Positions 8,035 through 16,164 of a DNA stretch of 64,000 bases are shown in pieces. Numbering within the stretch: the stretch's first letter is position 1; each line of letters begins with the position of its first letter. The position numbers and the translations under genes were made by a program. The stretch comes from an uncultured Porphyromonadaceae bacterium (lineage in GTDB: Bacteria > Bacteroidota > Bacteroidia > Bacteroidales > Muribaculaceae). The DNA is taken from the NCBI GenBank assembly GCA_937892215.1, contig CALAVE010000032.1, positions 9,298-73,297 on the forward strand, given 5' to 3'. The notes below the pieces were generated by a model, which saw only the letters and a program-made list of their open reading frames with translations, did not search any database and was not told where the DNA came from.

Positions 8035-9222
8035 CTATTTGAGTTTACCGCCTTTCACTCCCTTGCCCATAGAGAAGATGTTGGCATCGAAGTTGGTGGT
8101 CTTGTTGCCCTGCTCACGCTTGCGCTTGATGGCGAGTTTCACCAGCCTGTCCATGAGTTCGCTGAACGAGAAACCGTTACCGTTGTTCTCCCAGAGGTAG
8201 AAAGAGAGCGAGCCCGGGATGGTGTTAATTTCGTTGACGAAGATTTCACCGCTCTTGCCATCGATCATCACGTCCACTCGAGCCACGCCGTGGCATGAGA
8301 GGACGCGGAACGTCTCACCGGCGAGGAACTGAATGCGGCGAGTGGTATCGCCTGGCAGGTCGGCGGGGAAGCGTTTGGACGAAGCCTGCATACCCTTGGC
8401 CCCCTTGTGCCCGCCCATGTACTTGTCCTCGTAACTGAGTATGTCGCCGCTCATTATGGGCTGCTCCAGTACCGAAGTCTCGTAGTCGTCGCAGTCGCCC
8501 AGTACGGCGCAGTTAATCTCCTGCAGGTCCTCCACCATGTCTTCCACGATGATGCGTGTGGAATAGATTTCGGCATCGTTAATCTTTTCGATGAGTTCCT
8601 CGCGGTTGGCCGCCTTACCGATGCCCACGCTGGAGCCCAGGTTGGCGGGTTTCACAATCACCGGATATCCCAGTTCATCCTCGATGCGCTTGATGAGAGC
8701 GTCTTGCTGACGGAACCACTGCTTGTCGGTGAACCAGACGTAGTCCACCACCGGAATGCCCTCCTGGCGTAGAATCATCTTCATGGTGATTTTGTCCATG
8801 CCGTTGGCGCTGGCAAGCGTGTTGCAACCGGCGTATGGGATGCCTATGGTCTCGAGCACACCCTCGAAAGTGCCGTCCTCGCAGTTGGAGCCGTGCAGCA
8901 CGGGAATCACCACGTCGAGTTTTGTGAGTATGTCGGAGCCAAAGAGCGGCTTTTTCTCTTTATAGAGGTTATAGTTGCCAAACTCGGGGCGCATATACAC
9001 CTGAGTGCATTTTTCAAGGAGAGACTTGATGTCGCGGTAGTTAGCCACGTCGAAAAGAGCCTCGCCGGTGAACCACAGTCCCTGCTTGGTGATGTAGATG
9101 GGTGTCACGTCGTATTTTTCCCTGTCGATGGCGTGCATAGCCTGAGAAGCCGAAATCACGGATATTTCGTGCTCGGTGGACCGTCCGCCAAAGAATACTC
9201 CAATATTTGTTTTCATCGTCAA
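8035..9222 (-). CDS. ddl: D-alanine-D-alanine ligase family protein
   Basis: The 395 residues show the ATP-grasp ligase pattern of Ddl. The N-terminal FFGGRSTEHEISVISA (about 10-25) is followed by LHGSNCEDGTFEGVLE, KPANLGSSVGIGKA and FVNEINTIPGSLSFYLWE. The last of these holds the Mg-binding and product-binding residues. It joins two D-Ala for peptidoglycan precursors in the cytosol. It is the last of three minus-strand genes with a MurF-like ligase and an alpha/beta hydrolase. The length exceeds E. coli DdlB (306), and the basic C-terminal tail of about 25 residues is unusual. Whether it is the only Ddl of the genome cannot be told here. Confidence 0.9.
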   Translation of the reverse strand: MTMKTNIGVFFGGRSTEHEISVISASQAMHAIDREKYDVTPIYITKQGLWFTGEALFDVANYRDIKSLLEKCTQVYMRPEFGNYNLYKEKKPLFGSDILTKLDVVIPVLHGSNCEDGTFEGVLETIGIPYAGCNTLASANGMDKITMKMILRQEGIPVVDYVWFTDKQWFRQQDALIKRIEDELGYPVIVKPANLGSSVGIGKAANREELIEKINDAEIYSTRIIVEDMVEDLQEINCAVLGDCDDYETSVLEQPIMSGDILSYEDKYMGGHKGAKGMQASSKRFPADLPGDTTRRIQFLAGETFRVLSCHGVARVDVMIDGKSGEIFVNEINTIPGSLSFYLWENNGNGFSFSELMDRLVKLAIKRKREQGNKTTNFDANIFSMGKGVKGGKLK

Positions 9223-9266
9223 AAGAAAGTTTTGAATTAAATTTCAGTATGATTAATTGCGGTAAA

Positions 9267-10850
9267 TCACTTGAACGTGTCGGGCAGGTCGTTTTCGTAG
9301 AGCACTGTGTCGCCCGGGGCGGCGATGTTGGCGAGAGTGAGCTGCGCGTCGTTCAGAGAGTTGACCACATATAAGTTCTTTTCGTTGAATCCGTTGCTCT
9401 TGATACCGTCCACGATGGCGTCGCGGTTGTACTGTCCCACGATGATGGCGATGTCGCAGGTCTCGGCAATGTGGCAACCGAATGCCTTGTTGAGTTCCAC
9501 CTGTTCGCTACCCAGTTCAATCATGCCCGGCGTGATGACAATGCGCTTGCCGGTGTTCATGTGGCTGAGCACGTCGAGTGCCATACGGGAGCCGGTGGGA
9601 TTGGAATTATAGGCATCGTCGATGATGGTGATGCCTCCGGCCGAGCGTTTCACGTTGAGCCGGTGCTCCACCTGCTCAATCTTGCTCACGGCATACTGTA
9701 TCTTCTCGTCTTCCACTCCCAATTCCACGGCGATAGCGACCGCCGCGATGAGGTTGGAGATATTACATTCGCCCACAAGACGCGTGGAGAGCGGGATACT
9801 CTTGCCGTGACCGTGCACGGTGAATGTGGTGCCGTGGCTGCTGTATCGCACGTCGGTAGCGAAGAAGTCGATACCATCGCCCGCGTTAACAGAGTATCTG
9901 AGTGCGGGGACGTTAGTGACCTGCCGGTTGGCAACCCACTCAAAGTCGTTGTTGAGCACCACAAGGCCGTCGGCAGGGAGAGCGTCGGCAAGTTCAAACT
10001 TGGTTCGCTGCACGTTGTCAATAGTCTTGAACGTTTCCAGGTGCTGCTTCCCCACGGCGGTGATGATGCCGTAGCGCGGGTGCGCTATGTCGCATATTTC
10101 CTTGATGTCGCCCGGCTTCTTGGCACCCATTTCGCAGATGAAAATCTCGTTGTAGGGCTGCATGTGCTCGCGAATGGTGCGAACCACACCCATGGTGGTG
10201 TTGAAACTGCCCGGAGTCATCAGCACGGAGAATTTCTCGCTGAGGATGCGGTTAAGGTAATGCTTGGTGCTGGTCTTGCCGTAACTGCCGGTGATACCGA
10301 TGACGGTAAGCCCCGGCATCTGCTCGAGGCGCCGCTTGGCGTCGCGGACAAACCCGCTTGCAATGTGCTTCTCCACCGGATGCAGCGCAAAGTTAACCGC
10401 GATGGTGACCAGATAAGAGAACGAAAGCAACAGCAGAGCGGTGAGCACAGCGTGGTAGAGGCTGCTGAGCACCGCCACAGCGACTATTATGGCAATGAGC
10501 AGAAGCATTTCGGCCGCGAACATGCGCTTGACACGCTTGGTGAAGACCAGCGGCAATTTGTGCTTCTCGCGGTAGGCATAGACGCACTGCGCTATGAGGC
10601 AGGCCATGATGATGGAAAGGTTATAGACGTTGGTACCCACATAGGTGACCAGCATCATCACCAGAGCGGTGAAAGTGATTACGCGCTTCACGGTGATGTG
10701 TTCCTCGCTCGTTCGGAGCCACTTGATGTATCGGCTGTTGAAGTAACTGTTCTGCTGCAGCATCTGCAGGTCCCATTTTACCATGAAAAAGAGTTCCACG
10801 ATGGTGACTGCGATGAATGCGATGTAAACTATGTTAAGTGTTTGTTCCAT
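9267..10850 (-). CDS. Membrane-anchored MurF-like ligase
   Basis: The chosen start (527 residues) opens with MEQTLNIVYIAFIAV, 11 bp after the hydrolase gene; a longer reading frame upstream lies inside that gene. About 170 N-terminal residues hold several hydrophobic segments. A Mur-ligase core follows: P-loop GITGSYGKTSTKHYL, FICEMGAKKPGDI, and the C-terminal IIDDAYNSNPTGSRMALDVL typical of MurF. MurF adds D-Ala-D-Ala to the UDP-muramyl tripeptide. The membrane anchor and the neighbouring hydrolase set this apart from ordinary cytosolic MurF. It may act on a lipid-linked or modified precursor; that is inference. Confidence 0.8.
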   Translation of the reverse strand: MEQTLNIVYIAFIAVTIVELFFMVKWDLQMLQQNSYFNSRYIKWLRTSEEHITVKRVITFTALVMMLVTYVGTNVYNLSIIMACLIAQCVYAYREKHKLPLVFTKRVKRMFAAEMLLLIAIIVAVAVLSSLYHAVLTALLLLSFSYLVTIAVNFALHPVEKHIASGFVRDAKRRLEQMPGLTVIGITGSYGKTSTKHYLNRILSEKFSVLMTPGSFNTTMGVVRTIREHMQPYNEIFICEMGAKKPGDIKEICDIAHPRYGIITAVGKQHLETFKTIDNVQRTKFELADALPADGLVVLNNDFEWVANRQVTNVPALRYSVNAGDGIDFFATDVRYSSHGTTFTVHGHGKSIPLSTRLVGECNISNLIAAVAIAVELGVEDEKIQYAVSKIEQVEHRLNVKRSAGGITIIDDAYNSNPTGSRMALDVLSHMNTGKRIVITPGMIELGSEQVELNKAFGCHIAETCDIAIIVGQYNRDAIVDGIKSNGFNEKNLYVVNSLNDAQLTLANIAAPGDTVLYENDLPDTFK

Positions 10851-10861
10851 TGATAAGTCTT

Positions 10862-11626
10862 TTACTCGGATGTCATGAATGAATTGAGAACGGCGGCAAA
10901 CTGCACCGGGTTGTCGAGAAAACTGTAGTGTCCGCAACCGGGGAACGATACCAGCCCTACATCGGGGATAAGGCGTTCCATTGTCTTGGCGTCGCTGAGT
11001 GGCGTGGCGGTGTCGTTCTCTCCCCATATAAGCAGGGTGGGGCACTGGATGTGAGGCATGCAGTTCTTGAGGTCGGTGTTGACGAGCCGGCTCATGATGG
11101 CACGCATACGCGGTGACGACGCGGCGTAGTCGGCGCTGCCGGCACGCTTGCGGAAGCGTTCCAGGAATTTTTCCCCGCGCTCATGTCCCATGAGCAGGTG
11201 CGCCAAGTGCTTAACGGTCTTGTAACTGTAAACCTTCCAGTAATAGCGAAGAGAGCGTTGCGGCTTGATACCTGCGGCATCCACGAGCACCATCTTGCTG
11301 ACGGGGTGGTGTGATGCGTACTTGATGGCGACACGTCCGCCGTGCGAATGGCCGATGAGAATGGGGTCTTGAATGCCCTCGATGCGAATGAGTTCTTCCA
11401 ACATGCGGTCGTACTCGTCCACGCCCCAGACTGAATCGGGTTCGGTGCTGGCGCCACACCCCGGGAAGTCGATGTTAATCACCTTGAACTTGCCAACGAG
11501 CACATTCTCAATGCTTGCCACAGTGGTGTGGTTGCACCCCCATCCGTGCATAAGCACCACGGGGCTACCCTCACCGCTGACGGTGTAGGCAATTCTAACT
11601 CCCATTATTTCAGCCACTTTTTCCAT
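10862..11626 (-). CDS. Alpha/beta-fold hydrolase
   Basis: The 254 residues form a typical alpha/beta hydrolase. The oxyanion region is LMHGWGCNHTT, the nucleophile elbow is GHSHGG, the acid lies in WGENDTATP, and the catalytic His is in FPGCGHYSF. There is no signal peptide, so it should act in the cytosol. It is the first gene of an operon with the membrane MurF-like ligase (11 bp) and Ddl. Its substrate is unknown; the context suggests an esterase, amidase or peptidase role in cell-wall precursor metabolism. A TAnnTTTG promoter box lies 20 bp upstream. Confidence 0.8.
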   Translation of the reverse strand: MEKVAEIMGVRIAYTVSGEGSPVVLMHGWGCNHTTVASIENVLVGKFKVINIDFPGCGASTEPDSVWGVDEYDRMLEELIRIEGIQDPILIGHSHGGRVAIKYASHHPVSKMVLVDAAGIKPQRSLRYYWKVYSYKTVKHLAHLLMGHERGEKFLERFRKRAGSADYAASSPRMRAIMSRLVNTDLKNCMPHIQCPTLLIWGENDTATPLSDAKTMERLIPDVGLVSFPGCGHYSFLDNPVQFAAVLNSFMTSE

Positions 11627-11645
11627 ATAGTCTTAAAATAACCTA

Positions 11646-11653
11646 CAAAGGTA
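11646..11653 (-). promoter_or_regulatory. Bacteroidetes -7 promoter box for the hydrolase-murF-ddl operon
   Basis: TACCTTTG on the minus strand fits TAnnTTTG. Transcription would start near 11639, giving a leader of roughly a dozen bases before the ATG at 11626. No good -33 TTTG is seen. Confidence 0.45.
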
Positions 11654-11741
11654 GTGAATAGTTAGCACTTTTTCACTACCTACGGGCGAGTTTTTTGCAA
11701 GAAATTCGTCGCGTGAAAGTTGGAAAGAGGGTGTATGAAAG

Positions 11742-11768
11742 AAGGCGGGCCGCTGAGCAGTCCGCCTT
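11742..11768 (-). terminator. Terminator after the leucine-rich-repeat pseudogene
   Basis: AAGGCGG (11742-11748) pairs with CCGCCTT (11762-11768). On the minus strand the stem is followed by the T-rich CTTTCAT. Confidence 0.6.
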
Positions 11769-11770
11769 AG

Positions 11771-11807
11771 TTATGTCCGACACGGTCATCGGGCCGAGCC
11801 GGGTTAA
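11771..11807 (-). repeat. Stop-codon-proximal palindrome family, diverged copy
   Basis: On the minus strand this reads TTAACCCGGCTCGGCC, then a short loop, then GACCGTGTCGG. It follows the leucine-rich-repeat gene in sense orientation and resembles the better copies at 13861-13892, 33574-33609 and 51121-51158. It is the most diverged of the five. Confidence 0.45.
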
Positions 11808-11828
11808 GTTCTGAATAGAGGATTGGGG

Positions 11829-13648
11829 TTAATTGCCCATGGTGATGTTAGCGAGCGCTACGACATCGGCAACGTCGATGTTGCCGTTACCGCTCACGTC
11901 GGCGTTTTCGGCCACGAAAGTGCCCGAAGAGTCGCCCATGACATGGTTGGCGAGAGCCACCACGTCGCTCACGTCCACGTTACCGTCGCCGTTCACGTCG
12001 CCCAGGAGGGCACCGCCGGTGAGGTCATCTGTGATGGGGGTGAAGTCCTTCCACTGGTCGGCAGTCTGATACGCACTGAGGTGAGTGGGCAGGACGTGGA
12101 GCGTGCCCTCTTTTTCAACGCCGTAGAATACCTCGGAGCCAAGTGTGACGTTGGCCGGATTAGGATAGGATTCAATCCGCTCGATGCCGGAGCAGTTGTA
12201 AAACGCGCGCTCGCCGATGGACTTGACGGAGGCCGGGATGACGAACTCAGTGAGTTCGAGGCAGTTGCGGAACGCCCTTGCGCCGATTGACTGAACGGAC
12301 TCGCCCATTTCAAAACCGGAGATTACGCTGCAGTTGCTGAACGCGCGGTCGACGATGGTTATTACTGAAGCCGGAATGGAGACTTGCTCCAGCGCGTCGC
12401 AGTACTCGAACGCCTCGTTGCCGATGGAGGTCACAGAGTTGCCGATGGTGAGGCTTGTGAGGTTCTCGCACTGGTTGAAAGCACCGTCGCCTATGGTAGT
12501 GACTGAGTTAGGAATGATGACGGTCTGGAGGTTAGAGCAAGCCTCAAACGCGTCGGCGCCGATTGATGTCAATGCCGAGCCGCCGGAAACCTTAGTGAGG
12601 CCGTAGCACCAAAGGAAGGCACGGTCGCTAATGGCGGTGACTGTGTTAGGGATGGACAGTTCCTTGATTTCAGTCAGGTTCATGTAATACAGGTGGTGGG
12701 CATAGTAGAGCGGGTTGGAGGCTTCGTTGGCGAAACTGATGCCGCACCATGCCGAGATGTTGTTCATGTTGACCTTATTCAAAGCCGTGCAGCCCAGAAA
12801 CGCGTCTTCGCCGATGGCATTCACCCCGGTGCCTATATGGATATTATTCAGACCCGTGCAGCCACTAAACGCACTCTTTCCGATGGTTGTTACCGAGTTG
12901 GGGATACTGACAGAAGTCAACCCCGTCTTTTGATACATGAATTTTTCGGGAAGAGACTCCACGTTTGTGCCGATGGACAGTGATGTTATAGGACTATCGG
13001 GGAAACGTTCGTTGGGAGCATCACAATTACGAGCATTCCATGTGAGGTTGAGCAGGTTAGTACATTCGTAAAATGACGACATACCTATGCTTTCCACAGA
13101 TTCGCCTATCGTAAGGTCTGTCAGCCCAGAGCAGCCCGACAGCGCCGCTTCGTCTATATTCAATACAGAATTGGGTATAGTAAGGCTTGTCAGCGCGGTG
13201 CATCTCATAAACGCACCGGTTCCGATAATGGTAACAGAACTCCCTAAGTTAATGTTGTTAAGGCCGGAGCTGGAGAACGCATAATCTCCTATCTATTCTA
13301 CCGAGTTGGGAATACTGACAGATGTCAGACTCGTGCACCTTGTGAACGCTCTCGTTTCAATATCTACAACTGTATTAGGAAGACTGACTCCTCGCAAATT
13401 AAGATAGCCTGCGAAAGCTTCCATACCTATTTTCGTTACGGTGTAGGTCTTGCCTGCTGCATCACTCACAGTACTCGGTATGATAAGAAAATCCTTGTAT
13501 TCATAATTATCCCTTTTTATTACGGTAACTGTGGTACCGTCTGAATTGACTCTATATGCGAAAATACCTGAGATAAAATCGTAGGCTTGAGCCGAAAATA
13601 CGCCAAGTAGCGTAAGTATTGCCGTGAAGATTGATTTTTGATATTCAT
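11829..13648 (-). pseudogene. BspA-type leucine-rich-repeat surface protein, disrupted
   Basis: The minus strand encodes a signal peptide (SIFTAILTLLGVFSAQA) and then LRR_5 repeats of the form IPNSVTTIGDYAFSGC. It ends in a dockerin-like pair of DVNGDGNVDVSDVVALAN-type loops. Two lesions break it. The only plausible ATG (13646-13648) is one base out of frame with the signal peptide, because an A-run holds five A's where six would give MNIKKSIF. An in-frame TAG (13293-13295) also interrupts a repeat at SIPNSVE-stop-IGDYAF. The 459 codons from 13208 to the end are intact, so internal re-initiation is conceivable. The family binds host or matrix proteins at the cell surface. Confidence 0.75.
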
Positions 13649-13781
13649 AAAAACTGATTTAGATGTTAATTAATGGTTTCTCGATAATTCTTACTTGATT
13701 TGGCAAATATATACAACATTTCTTTAATTAACAATAATTTATAATTACCTCCCCAATTATTAACATTTTTAACATAGGCTG

Positions 13782-13845
13782 CGGGGACTGAATAGTTACC
13801 GGGGATAGGGTAACTAAACACGAATAGTTACGGGGACTGAATAGT
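13782..13845. repeat. Short direct repeats in the intergenic region
   Basis: CGGGGACTGAATAGT occurs at 13782-13796 and again, identically, at 13831-13845. GAATAGTTAC occurs at 13790 and 13822. The rest of 13653-13860 is A/T-rich and holds no gene that I can see. Confidence 0.5.
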
Positions 13846-13860
13846 GGCCGAAGAGCCTCC

Positions 13861-13892
13861 GGGGTTAAATCCTAATGGCCGATTCGGGTTAG
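13861..13892 (-). repeat. Stop-codon-proximal palindrome family, copy at the YARHG gene
   Basis: On the minus strand the stop codon TAA of the YARHG gene is the start of the element, which runs CCCGAATCGGCCATTAGG and then diverges. This half matches the copy at 51121 at all but one base. The second arm is poorly kept, so the hairpin is partial. Confidence 0.6.
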
Positions 13893-15010
13893 AGGTCTTG
13901 CTCGACGCTGCGGATGAGGTTATAGTTGAACTTCTCGATAGCGGTGAGCCGGACCGGGCCGGCGGCTTTCTTGTACCACGTTTGCGCGTCGAAATAGCGC
14001 TGGGTGTCGGGGTCGCGGAAAGAGTCGCCGTGTCGGGCATAGATTTCGCCTCGCATGAGAGTGAGCACCTCGCGCGGGAATAGCCTGAGCAACTGGTGGG
14101 AGAGAGGAATGACAGAAGTGAAGGGCCATTGTCCGTGAATTCCCTGATAAGGAGACTGGACTCGGCGCAACTCAGAACCGGATTCCACTCGAGGATTGTG
14201 GTCGACGAATTTCTGGTCTTGGACGACGGTGACAAGCATACCGGCGGCAGTCATCGTGAGTTGCCACTGCATGGGCCCCATAATGGCTCCGGCGCCGCCC
14301 CCGCCGGGCATCTGGCCGTAGCGTTCGCTACCGGGGTCGCCGTGGCTCATGCGACCGTCGCCGTATAGTATATCGAGGGCAAGCCCACCGTCAGAAGGCA
14401 TGAAGGCGTCGAAGACACCAGGGTCGGTGTCGAACGAGTTGCCTTTGTAAAAATCCATTTTGGGTCCGAAAACGGCATGGTTGCCGTCGGGGGTCTCATA
14501 GTTACCGGCCAGGACGAACATTAGCGGCAGTTTCCACCGGTTGTTATATGCTTCGTCGGCAGAGTAGCAGTAGTAGGCGTATATGGGTTGGCCGTCCTTG
14601 CCACGTCCCACCAGCATATTGTAGTTGCCGTATCGCTCCAGCGTGAAAATCGGGCTTGAGGTTTCCTCAAATGTGATGTGCCCCCCGGGTTTAACCTCCA
14701 TGGCGTGGAAGGGGTCGCCCATAGCGTCGGGGTCAGCACCTTCGTAGTCGCTCAGAAGAAAAGTTCGGGTATCGGAGTCGTAGGAGGCGATGGCGCGGAA
14801 AAGTCCGTTGGACCATAAGGTGGATGTGAACAGGTGCTTATTTGGTGAAAGCACTTGTCTCTTGGCATAGCGAGCCTTCATGTCGGCGGCTACGCTTTCG
14901 TGGAAAGTACGGATAAATTCGTCACTGTCGTATCGGCTTGTTACGGGAGTGAATTGTGCTGACATCTGCAGAGAGATTAATGTGGTGATGAGTAGAAGAA
15001 ACTGTTTCAT
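13889..15010 (-). CDS. Exported YARHG-domain protein
   Basis: The 373 residues start with a Sec signal peptide (MKQFLLLITTLISLQMSAQ). A central region rich in Gly and aromatic residues follows. The C-terminal YARHG domain (LMRGEIYARHGDSFRDPDTQRYFDAQTWY, about 320-350) is an extracellular module of unknown function, usually C-terminal. The QMSAQ cleavage region predicts a periplasmic or surface protein. It has its own 200-bp leader and the stop codon merges with a dispersed palindrome. The neighbouring genes are decayed surface-protein genes, so this is a variable envelope region. The substrate or partner is unknown. Confidence 0.75.
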   Translation of the reverse strand: MKQFLLLITTLISLQMSAQFTPVTSRYDSDEFIRTFHESVAADMKARYAKRQVLSPNKHLFTSTLWSNGLFRAIASYDSDTRTFLLSDYEGADPDAMGDPFHAMEVKPGGHITFEETSSPIFTLERYGNYNMLVGRGKDGQPIYAYYCYSADEAYNNRWKLPLMFVLAGNYETPDGNHAVFGPKMDFYKGNSFDTDPGVFDAFMPSDGGLALDILYGDGRMSHGDPGSERYGQMPGGGGAGAIMGPMQWQLTMTAAGMLVTVVQDQKFVDHNPRVESGSELRRVQSPYQGIHGQWPFTSVIPLSHQLLRLFPREVLTLMRGEIYARHGDSFRDPDTQRYFDAQTWYKKAAGPVRLTAIEKFNYNLIRSVEQDL

Positions 15011-15139
15011 AATAAATGATGTAGGGAATAAAATTTTTCCAAAGTTACGAAAAAAAGTGTCACTTGCAAAATTATGTGTGATTGCGATGGTAACGCCGTG
15101 TGGTTAACGCGTAGTAGGCACAGGTCTTTGCAGGTGGCA

Positions 15140-15172
15140 CAAAAAAACTCCCGGTCAGCCGGGAGTTTTTTG
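15140..15172 (-). terminator. Strong bidirectional terminator
   Basis: ACTCCCGG-tcag-CCGGGAGT forms an 8-bp stem flanked by A7 on one side and T6 on the other. It serves the GLUG-type pseudogene on the minus strand. Confidence 0.85.
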
Positions 15173-15192
15173 TGGGGTAGTGTTGTGGATTG

Positions 15193-15229
15193 TTTATCCC
15201 AAATAGGCCTAATGACCGATTTGGTTTTA
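15193..15229 (-). repeat. Stop-codon-proximal palindrome family, copy at 15.2 kb
   Basis: On the minus strand, directly after the TAA of the pseudogene, it reads AACCAAATCGGTCATTAGG and then CCTATTTGGGATAAAC. The arms pair around the CATTA centre with a few mismatches. It is closest to the copy at 33574-33609, which shares the GGGATAAA end. Confidence 0.6.
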
Positions 15230-15650
15230 TTGAATCACAATCTTCATGCCGTTGTTGATGTAAATGCCGCTTTGAGTGGGCTTTCCGTTGAGTTCCACGT
15301 CGAACGGCAGCGTGAGCGTGTGTCCGTTGCCCAAGAAAGTTCCGCAGAAGCGACGATTGCCTGTTGCACTGTTCTCGGTGTAGTACTGTCCACCGATGGG
15401 CGGTATCTGTCCCCACATTTTGAAGTCAACTGACATTTCAAGCCTGAAATAAACACCTTCAAAAGTGTTACCTGCTTTTACTTCATCGGATAACTCAACG
15501 AAGTGCCTTGGATTGTAGATTTGATAGGGCCTTTTCCGCTGTGCCATCTCCGCCGCCGAAAGTGCTGGCGGCCCACATTGTAGCGGGCATGGTGAGTAGC
15601 ATTATCGCCACTGCGACGAATGTTCTCCAGAATGTCTGCTTAGTACACAT
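15227..15650 (-). pseudogene. Frameshifted and shortened exported protein (GLUG-type surface protein remnant)
   Basis: The first frame encodes a signal peptide (MCTKQTFWRTFVAVAIMLL, start ATG 15648-15650) and STFGGGDGTAEKA. The second continues with PYQIYNPRHFVELSDEV and GNTFEGVYFRLEMSVDF. One extra base near 15527-15535 separates them. The last residues, ELNGKPTQSGIYINNGMKIVIQ in two pieces, match the usual C-terminal tail of Bacteroidales secreted proteins. Here the tail follows the first domain almost at once, so a large internal part seems lost. Both signs point to a decayed surface protein gene. Confidence 0.65.
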
Positions 15651-15676
15651 AATAATATCAGTCAAGTTAATGAAAA

Positions 15677-15949
15677 TTATAATTCCAGAATGTTTTGGTT
15701 CAGGGCCACAGATATTTTTGCGATGGTGGAAAGGGTGAAGTTGTGCTTTCCACTGAGCCATCTCGACACCACGCCCTGCGTGTGCCGGGTGGCTTGCGCC
15801 AAATCCTTGTGCGACAATCCTTTTTGATTGAGGATTTCCTGAATGCGGCTTGCCACGATGGCCGAGAGGTCTCTTGTGAGCAAAGCCTCATCGTTGATGT
15901 CGGAGTGCAACTTGTGGAGCAAAGTGCTTGTTGGCTCATGTTTTTTCAT
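15677..15949 (-). CDS. Small XRE-family DNA-binding protein
   Basis: The 90 residues contain a Cro/C1-type helix-turn-helix (IQEILNQKGLSHKDLAQATRHTQGVVSRWLSGKHNFTLSTIAKISVALN, about 37-85, described here by its ends). The N-terminal 35 residues are charged. The fold and size match HigA-like antitoxins and orphan regulators, but no toxin gene lies next to it. The upstream region holds a TAnnTTTG box and a perfect 10-bp palindrome just upstream of it, so autoregulation is likely. What else it controls is unknown. Confidence 0.75.
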   Translation of the reverse strand: MKKHEPTSTLLHKLHSDINDEALLTRDLSAIVASRIQEILNQKGLSHKDLAQATRHTQGVVSRWLSGKHNFTLSTIAKISVALNQNILEL

Positions 15950-15993
15950 TAGAAATTCATCAATGAATGGTGTAACAAACTAAAATTTCAGGA

Positions 15994-16041
15994 CAAAGAT
16001 AAGAATTAATTTTCAAATAATTGCCTTTTAGGGCAATTATT
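15994..16041 (-). promoter_or_regulatory. Promoter and probable operator of the XRE regulator
   Basis: TATCTTTG on the minus strand (15994-16001) is a -7 box. AATAATTGCC (16016-16025) and GGCAATTATT (16032-16041) form a perfect 10-bp inverted repeat with a 6-base centre. The repeat covers the -33 region, the expected place for an autorepressor. Confidence 0.5.
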
Positions 16042-16164
16042 CTCACTAAAAAATTCAGATATTAAGAATATGGAGGCTCATAATTTTAGAGAAATTTTCA
16101 TTACTACGGCGGAAAATTATTATCTTTACGGAAAAATTACGCTATTAACCATTCATACATCACT

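Noticed and set aside
15677..15949. Type II toxin-antitoxin module
   Set aside because: The XRE protein resembles an antitoxin, but no toxin gene of HigB or RelE type lies on either side.
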